A stretch of DNA of 64,000 nt from Fibrobacter succinogenes. GTDB taxonomy: Bacteria > Fibrobacterota > Fibrobacteria > Fibrobacterales > Fibrobacteraceae. The stretch spans positions 1-64,000 of the forward strand of contig CADAWC010000013.1 in NCBI GenBank assembly GCA_902791475.1, read 5' to 3'. The translations under genes were made by a program, and so were the position numbers. The notes beneath the pieces were generated by a model that worked only from the letters and a program-made list of their open reading frames with translations, searched no databases and had not been told where the DNA came from. Below are positions 59,817 through 64,000 of this stretch, piece after piece. The number at the start of each line of letters is the position of its first letter. The first letter of the stretch is position 1.

Positions 59817-59941
59817 CGCGCCCTATCGGGCGCAGTTGGCAGAACTTAGTCGGTAGAACTTAGATAAAACACATCAAAATCCATTTTTTTCACTCTATTT
59901 TCCAAATACTAAGTTCTAAGCTCTAAGCTCTAAGTTCTATA
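59817..59941. repeat. Word-array element (AGAACTTAG / CTAAGTTCT) between ktrB and ktrA
   Basis: A GCGCCC-TAT-CGGGCGC hairpin, GTTGGCAGAACTTAG, GGTAGAACTTAG, then after ~40 bases ACTAAGTTCTAAGCTCTAAGCTCTAAGTTCT. The arms are inverted copies, and the left end matches the element at 25817. It splits an otherwise likely operon. Confidence 0.7.
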
Positions 59942-59949
59942 TTTACCGC

Positions 59950-60609
59950 ATGGCTTCTAGACAATTCGTTATTATCGGTCTTGGAAATTCGGCAAACTAC
60001 CTTGCCCGTCATTTGACGTCGCTGGGTCATGACATCATGGTCATCGACTCGCACCCCGAAAAAGTCCAAGACTTCGCCAGCATGGTCTCGCAAGCTGTTG
60101 TCGCCGACAGTACCCGCAAAAAGCAGCTTGCCTCCATCCCGTCACTGACCAAGGCGGATAGCGTCATTGTCTGCATCGGTGATAATTTGGAAGCATCCCT
60201 CCTCACCATCCTGAACCTAAAGGAACTCGGCGTAAAGCACATCATCGCAAAGTCGAGCAGTGCAGAACACACGAGTATTTTGGAAAAGCTCGGCGTCACG
60301 GACATTTTCCACCCAGAACGCGACGCCGCCATCAGCCTTGCCGAACGCTTGAACCGCCCGAACATGGTCGACTTTCTCCCGTTCATGGAAGGCTATTCCA
60401 TCGTGGAACTTGTCTGCCCCAAGCAATTTATCGGTAAAACTCTTAAGACGCTGTCGCTCACGCACAAGTACGGCGTGCAGGTAATCGCCATCCGCGACCC
60501 GCAAGAACCGACTCCCAAGATCGGTAACATCGCCGATGTCATCTTGCAAGAAGACGACGTGCTGTTCATCATCGGGCCAAACGAGGCCCTCGACAAATTA
60601 AAAGACTAA
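59950..60609 (+). CDS. ktrA: Potassium uptake regulatory subunit, KtrA/RCK
   Basis: The 219-aa protein has an RCK_N Rossmann domain (~1-135) and an RCK_C domain (~140-219: F-I-G-K-T-L, L-F-I-I-G). The nucleotide loop is G-L-G-N-S-A (residues 10-15) where KtrA normally has G-x-G-x-x-G; the last Gly is Ala. D33 in V-I-D-S-H-P is the usual ribose contact. It should gate KtrB in response to nucleotide. Its stop codon overlaps the stop of the convergent Fur-family gene by four bases. Confidence 0.88.
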   Translation: MASRQFVIIGLGNSANYLARHLTSLGHDIMVIDSHPEKVQDFASMVSQAVVADSTRKKQLASIPSLTKADSVIVCIGDNLEASLLTILNLKELGVKHIIAKSSSAEHTSILEKLGVTDIFHPERDAAISLAERLNRPNMVDFLPFMEGYSIVELVCPKQFIGKTLKTLSLTHKYGVQVIAIRDPQEPTPKIGNIADVILQEDDVLFIIGPNEALDKLKD

Positions 60610-61052
60610 TTTCCGAATGTCACGCCCGCCTCCGCGCGGGCATCTCCATCTCCGACCGCGCACTTGTCGCACAGCCCGAACATATAAAGCGACGTTCCCT
60701 GCAAGGTAAATCCCGGGGGAATCATTTGTGTGCAATCTGGCGGCGCTATAAAGATATCGTAGACCTTGCCGCATTTTTTGCACTTGAAATGGCTATGCGG
60801 AGAGCAGTCCGCATCGTAGCGCAAGAAGCCGTCGCCAAAATCCAGCGAAATCGCAAGATTATTCTCAAGCAAAAGCTCCAATGTATTGTAGACCGTCGTG
60901 CGCGAAAGCGACGGGTATTTTGGCAAAAGCGCCATATAAATTTCATCGACCGTCGGATGCGTCTTGACGCCCCGCAGGTATTGATAGACACAGACCCTCT
61001 GTAGCGACGGCCTAATGCCATGATCCTTGAGTATGCTTGCCGTTTCTTGCAT
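60606..61052 (-). CDS. perR: Fur/PerR-family transcriptional regulator
   Basis: The 148-aa protein from ATG 61052 (AAGGGG upstream) has the Fur-type winged helix (~1-80: R-P-S-L-Q-R-V, L-S-R-T-T-V-Y-N-T-L-E-L-L) and a metal-binding C-terminal domain with H-S-H-F-K-C-K-K-C and G-L-C-D-K-C (structural zinc). It resembles PerR more than Fur by context: it follows reverse rubrerythrin, the classic PerR target in anaerobes. The last ~13 residues (G-D-G-D-A-R-A-E-A-G-V-T-F-G-N) are encoded by a REP element (60619-60647). Confidence 0.85.
   Translation of the reverse strand: MQETASILKDHGIRPSLQRVCVYQYLRGVKTHPTVDEIYMALLPKYPSLSRTTVYNTLELLLENNLAISLDFGDGFLRYDADCSPHSHFKCKKCGKVYDIFIAPPDCTQMIPPGFTLQGTSLYMFGLCDKCAVGDGDARAEAGVTFGN
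60619..60647. repeat. REP-like element inside the Fur/PerR coding 3' end
   Basis: GTCACGCCCGCC...GCGGGCATCTCC: a reverse-orientation member that lies inside the last codons of the regulator gene rather than between genes. Confidence 0.8.
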
Positions 61053-61076
61053 ATCACACCCCTTTTCAAACATTCC

Positions 61077-61117
61077 AAAAAAAAACGGCCCGAACGCCTT
61101 AAGACGTCCGGAACCGC
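61077..61117 (-). terminator. Terminator-like hairpin between rubrerythrin and perR
   Basis: A long imperfect stem (GCGGTTCCGGACG / CGTTCGGGCCGT) followed on the minus strand by nine T. It could limit read-through from rubrerythrin to perR. Confidence 0.6.
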
Positions 61118-61131
61118 ACCACGCTCCATTC

Positions 61132-61689
61132 TTACTTGAAGTAGCGTCCGAGCAAGCCCTGGAAAGCAGAGCCGTGACGAGCCTCGTCCTTGCACATTTC
61201 ATGAACGGTGTCATGGATGGCATCGTAGCCGAGTTCCTTGGCGCGCTTTGCGAGAGCGAGCTTGCCTTCAGTAGCACCCGCTTCTGCAGCCACGCGAAGT
61301 TCCAGGTTCTTCTTGGTGTCGGCATAGACGACTTCGCCCAAGAGTTCTGCGAACTTGGCGGCGTGTTCCGCTTCTTCAAAAGCGATGCGCTTGTAAGCTT
61401 CTGCCACTTCCGGGAATCCTTCACGATCTGCCTGGCGGCTCATTGCAAGGTACATACCCACTTCGGTACATTCACCCGCAAAATTCTCGCGGAGGCCCTG
61501 CACCACTTCGGCATCCAAGCCCTGAGCGACACCGACCTTGTGTTCGTCAGCCCAGACAATCTTCCCTGCAGCAGGCGTTTCCACCTTTTCGAAGAACTTG
61601 CTCTTCGGAGCATGGCACTGCGGGCATTCTTCCGGAGCTTCCGGACCCATGTGAACATAACCGCAAACTTTGCAAACCCAGACCTTCAT
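61132..61689 (-). CDS. rbr: Reverse rubrerythrin (rubredoxin domain first)
   Basis: The 185-aa protein has an N-terminal rubredoxin iron site (C-K-V-C-G-Y and C-P-Q-C-H) and a C-terminal diiron four-helix bundle (~55-185) with E-C-T-E-V-G, E-E-A-E-H-A and D-E-A-R-H. This order is that of 'reverse' rubrerythrins, NADH/peroxide reductases protecting anaerobes from hydrogen peroxide. AAGGAG precedes the ATG, itself just after a small hairpin (TTCCGC-ATC-GCGGAA). It lies upstream of the PerR-like gene; a PerR-box-like palindrome lies 72 bases upstream. Confidence 0.93.
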   Translation of the reverse strand: MKVWVCKVCGYVHMGPEAPEECPQCHAPKSKFFEKVETPAAGKIVWADEHKVGVAQGLDAEVVQGLRENFAGECTEVGMYLAMSRQADREGFPEVAEAYKRIAFEEAEHAAKFAELLGEVVYADTKKNLELRVAAEAGATEGKLALAKRAKELGYDAIHDTVHEMCKDEARHGSAFQGLLGRYFK

Positions 61690-61760
61690 ATCTTCTCCTT
61701 TTCCGCGATGCGGAATTTGATGAAAAGTTACAAAAAATTGTTTTAATTTTATTCCTATTT

Positions 61761-61775
61761 TTGTAACGATTACAA
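61761..61775 (-). promoter_or_regulatory. Candidate PerR/Fur-type operator upstream of rubrerythrin
   Basis: TTGTAACGATTACAA is a 7-1-7 inverted repeat with a single mismatch, the size and shape of PerR/Fur boxes (family consensus TTATAATNATTATAA). It lies 72 bases before the rubrerythrin start in an A/T-rich promoter region. Confidence 0.6.
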
Positions 61776-61865
61776 ATATATAATTATTTCAACAAAAGTC
61801 AATAGTTTAAAGAGAAAAAAATTTAATTCTTGCATTTTGCCGAAATTTCATTAAATCGACAGCAT

Positions 61866-61889
61866 AAAAAAAACGACCCGTAAGGGTCG
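61866..61889 (-). terminator. Rho-independent terminator of the secreted hypothetical gene
   Basis: CGACCC-TTAC-GGGTCG stem and eight T on the minus strand, 30 bases past the stop codon at 61919. Confidence 0.85.
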
Positions 61890-61918
61890 ATTTAGCATTT
61901 TTAGCTTTTTAGGAAATC

Positions 61919-62497
61919 TTAAAACGCCGCTGCTTCCGGAGCCTTTTCGCGGGTGCGCTTGACTTCACTTTCCGTAGCGAGCTGACGGTGCGTTACAGAA
62001 CCCACTGCATAATAGCGGTTACCCTTCTGGATTACAGCGGTATAAGCATCGAGAGCCTTCACCGAGAACCATTCCTGGTAGAGATTATGCACATTTTCCT
62101 TGAGGCTCGAAAGTTCGCTAATGGCCGGAGCGCCAGAGGGTTTGCCATACTTGAGCGTAAACTGGTCAGACATGTAAGCCACGGCTTCAAAAGTCTTGCT
62201 CAAACGAGCACGTTCGACACGGCCTGTACGGATTTCAAAAGCATAGAACTTGTCATTCTTGTTGAAAATGAAATCGACCTGAACCGGCAGTTCACCGAAC
62301 ATATAAACAGGAATCACCACGCGTTCGCCAATACCCGTCTGACCGTAGGGTTCGTAGCCCTTTTTCATCATTTCTTCAATGACGGTTTCGCGAGTGGAGC
62401 CAAAAGGAATGCCCGCAAAATTATTCTGAGACTGCGCTTGCACATGAAGCGAAAGCACAAGAATCAAAAAAGTGATGACAATTCCAAACTTGGACAC
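61919..62497 (-). CDS. Secreted protein of unknown function, GTG start
   Basis: The 192-aa protein begins at GTG (62497) with GAGGAG eight bases upstream; no in-frame ATG competes. Residues 1-~21 are a signal peptide (L-V-L-S-L-H-V-Q-A-Q). The mature part has a repeated Phe/Gly/Tyr pattern (F-A-G-I-P-F-G-S-T-R-E-T-V, V-D-F-I-F-N-K-N-D-K-F-Y) but no recognised domain. A good terminator follows. No neighbour suggests a function. Confidence 0.75.
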   Translation of the reverse strand: MSKFGIVITFLILVLSLHVQAQSQNNFAGIPFGSTRETVIEEMMKKGYEPYGQTGIGERVVIPVYMFGELPVQVDFIFNKNDKFYAFEIRTGRVERARLSKTFEAVAYMSDQFTLKYGKPSGAPAISELSSLKENVHNLYQEWFSVKALDAYTAVIQKGNRYYAVGSVTHRQLATESEVKRTREKAPEAAAF

Positions 62498-62601
62498 GAT
62501 AGACTCCTCTAGATATTGTAAAAGATAGTAAACTTTTTCTAAGTAAGCAAAAATTTTTCATAAAAAAAAGTTTTTTTGGTCCAGAATTTATATTTGGTCA
62601 C

Positions 62602-63684
62602 ATGTCAAGCACGTTTGGAAAGATTTTTTCTGTCACTACATGGGGTGAATCCCATGGTCCTGCTGTCGGAGCCGTCCTCGACGGATGCCCCGCCGGTCTC
62701 GCAATCACCGAAGAAATGATTCAGGCAGAACTGAATCGCAGGCGCCCGGGCCAGGGGAAACTCACGACCCCGCGTAACGAAAAAGATACGGTAAAGATCC
62801 TTTCCGGCGTTTTCGAAGGCAAAACAACCGGCACGCCCATCTCGTTCGTCGTATTTAACGAAGACCAGCACAGCAAGGACTATGCCGATATCGCCAAATG
62901 GTACAGACCGGGGCACGCAGACCTCTGCTACGATCTCAAGTACGGATTCCGTGATTACCGTGGCGGCGGCAGAAGCTCTGCCCGCGAGACCATCGGCCGC
63001 GTCGCCGCAGGCGCCGTCGCAAAAGCGTTCTTGAAGACTGTTGCAGGCACGGAATTCCTCTCGTGGGTTTCTTCCGTCGGCACTGTCGATGGAACCATGC
63101 CCAACTTGAACACGCTCACACTTGACCAGATTGAAGCATCCCCTGTCCGCTGCCCGGACGCAGACGCCAGTGCCAAGATGGAACAGGCCATCCTGGAGGC
63201 GAAGTCCAAGGGCGATAGCGTCGGCGGAACAGTCGCACTTCTCGTGAAAAACGTTCCGGCCGCCCTCGGCGAACCGGTATTTGACAGGCTCGACGCGCTC
63301 CTCGCTCAAGCAATGCTCTCCATCCCGGCATGCAAGGGTTTTGAAATCGGGAGTGGCTTTGCCGCAGCACGCATGCACGGCAGCGAGCACAACGATGAAA
63401 TTTACGTAGAAGGCAACACCTACCACACGCGTACAAACAACGCGGGCGGTAGCCTTGGCGGCATCTCCAACGGAGAACCGATCTATTGCCGTATGGCGTT
63501 CAAGCCGACCGCCACGATTTCGCAGGCGCAAAAGACCGCGGGCCGCGGTTACGAGAATGGCGAACTTGCCGCCAAGGGAAGGCACGATCCTTGCGTTGCC
63601 GTCCGCGCTCCCGTGATAGTAGAAAGCATGGCAGCCCTTGTGCTTGCAGACCTTTATCTGCAACAGAAACGCAATTGCCTTTAA
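62602..63684 (+). CDS. aroC: Chorismate synthase
   Basis: The 360-aa enzyme makes chorismate from EPSP with reduced FMN, the last step of the shikimate pathway. All hallmarks are present: G-E-S-H-G (N-terminal), R-R-R-P-G-Q-G, R-P-G-H-A-D, Y-R-G-G-G-R-S-S-A-R-E-T and a C-terminal R-H-D-P. Length is normal. It supplies chorismate to the pabB-pabC fusion elsewhere in the window. Confidence 0.96.
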   Translation: MSSTFGKIFSVTTWGESHGPAVGAVLDGCPAGLAITEEMIQAELNRRRPGQGKLTTPRNEKDTVKILSGVFEGKTTGTPISFVVFNEDQHSKDYADIAKWYRPGHADLCYDLKYGFRDYRGGGRSSARETIGRVAAGAVAKAFLKTVAGTEFLSWVSSVGTVDGTMPNLNTLTLDQIEASPVRCPDADASAKMEQAILEAKSKGDSVGGTVALLVKNVPAALGEPVFDRLDALLAQAMLSIPACKGFEIGSGFAAARMHGSEHNDEIYVEGNTYHTRTNNAGGSLGGISNGEPIYCRMAFKPTATISQAQKTAGRGYENGELAAKGRHDPCVAVRAPVIVESMAALVLADLYLQQKRNCL

Positions 63685-63705
63685 TTAAGTTCTAGCTTAT
63701 GAAAA

Positions 63706-63733
63706 GGCGATGCCGGAATAAATCCGGCATGAC
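63706..63733. repeat. REP-like palindromic element
   Basis: GGCGATGCCGGA...TCCGGCATGAC between aroC and lpxK; the ATG inside its right end is in frame with lpxK. Confidence 0.8.
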
Positions 63734-63752
63734 AAGCATCAGCGCATTGGCA

Positions 63753-64000
63753 ATGACTCTCTTAGCAAAACCTTTTCACCTTGTCGCTTCCGCATTCTAC
63801 CGGATCGCATACAAGCTGCACCATAAGCTCTTTTTGCGACCAAAGCCGCCAATCCAAACTCCCGTCATCATCGTCGGGAGCTATTTAGCAGGTGGCGCAG
63901 GCAAAACGCCATTTACCATCTGGCTTGCAAAGTATTTTTACAAACAAGGTAATCGTGTCGCAATTCTTTGCCACAGCGCCGCCTGGGACGAGTTCATCAT
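63753..64000 (+). CDS. lpxK: Tetraacyldisaccharide 4'-kinase, N-terminal part (runs off the window)
   Basis: The frame is open to the window end (83 codons). It reads M-T-L-L-A-K-P-F-H, then V-I-I-V-G-S-Y-L-A-G-G-A-G-K-T-P, the LpxK-type Walker A (usually G-N-x-x-x-G-G-x-G-K-T-P). LpxK phosphorylates lipid A disaccharide at the 4' position. The true start may instead be the ATG at 63729 inside the REP element; 63753 was chosen because the extra residues would be repeat-encoded. Confidence 0.8.
   Translation, partial: MTLLAKPFHLVASAFYRIAYKLHHKLFLRPKPPIQTPVIIVGSYLAGGAGKTPFTIWLAKYFYKQGNRVAILCHSAAWDEFI

Noticed and set aside
61053..61424. N-terminal extension of the PerR-like regulator
   Set aside because: It is an out-of-frame reading of the rubrerythrin gene; ATG 61052 has AAGGGG upstream.
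1..64000. tRNA genes, rRNA genes, CRISPR arrays, insertion sequences
   Set aside because: None found by eye. The repeats are short palindromes or word arrays without spacers, and no transposase frame is present apart from the Rpn-family nuclease, which is not an IS transposase.

Overview
The window looks like a chromosomal segment of a Fibrobacter species (Fibrobacter succinogenes-like, Gram-negative, cellulolytic). This is inferred from a lipoprotein with the Fibrobacter 'FISUMP' paralogous domain (57414-58316), several lipoproteins with long poly-serine linkers, GH5, GH9 and CE1-type plant cell-wall enzymes, lipid A genes (lpxA, lpxK) and many outer-membrane beta-barrel proteins. No rRNA, tRNA, CRISPR, prophage or insertion sequence was seen.

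Layout. 1-2.3 kb: two tandem CE1-like esterases. 2.4-9 kb: housekeeping genes (phosphohexomutase, cupin, membrane proteins, lysA, a histone-H1-like/CBM48 fusion, rpe). 9.2-10.8 kb: a fused PabB-PabC for p-aminobenzoate. 10.9-23.8 kb: the most distinctive block. It holds a GH9 cellulase, then a six-gene minus-strand operon (sugar-binding-like secreted protein, three tandem paralogous outer-membrane barrels, a lipoprotein, a GH18-like protein lacking its catalytic acid), and a divergent GH5 lipoprotein cellulase. A 17-bp direct repeat lies in the shared control region. 23.8-34.9 kb: lpxA, GT2, cca, a PorZ-like propeller protein, an ECF-type sigma factor, DsbD, two A/T-rich small secreted proteins, and a GT4 glycogen synthase. 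35-37.9 kb: two tandem serine-linker lipoprotein hydrolases. 38-45.3 kb: folE, an A/T-rich HEPN-like gene, nitroreductase, argA, FKBP, folD and an AlgJ/AlgX-like SGNH protein. 45.3-47.6 kb: a SIR2-like gene divergent from an Rpn-type nuclease gene. 47.7-64 kb: phosphatases, ackA, a 1027-aa cadherin-like surface protein, an ABC-F ATPase, a BamA-type barrel, a solitary nuoA, the FISUMP lipoprotein, a KtrB/KtrA potassium system, a PerR-like regulator with reverse rubrerythrin, aroC and the start of lpxK.

How it fits together. Enzymes that depolymerise or de-esterify plant polysaccharide (GH5, GH9, CE1, Ser-linker hydrolases) share the window with surface proteins that could bind substrate. Glycogen-related genes (GT4 synthase, CBM48 protein) and acetate kinase fit a fermentative, glycogen-storing life. 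The PerR-like/rubrerythrin pair, with a palindromic site upstream, fits an anaerobe's peroxide defence.

Two families of intergenic palindromic repeats run through the window. One is a REP-like element with ends GGNGATG...CATGAC, seen at about fifteen sites. The other is a looser family built from iterated short words around small GC hairpins. Where an ATG with a good Shine-Dalgarno site lay inside a longer open frame, that start was preferred.
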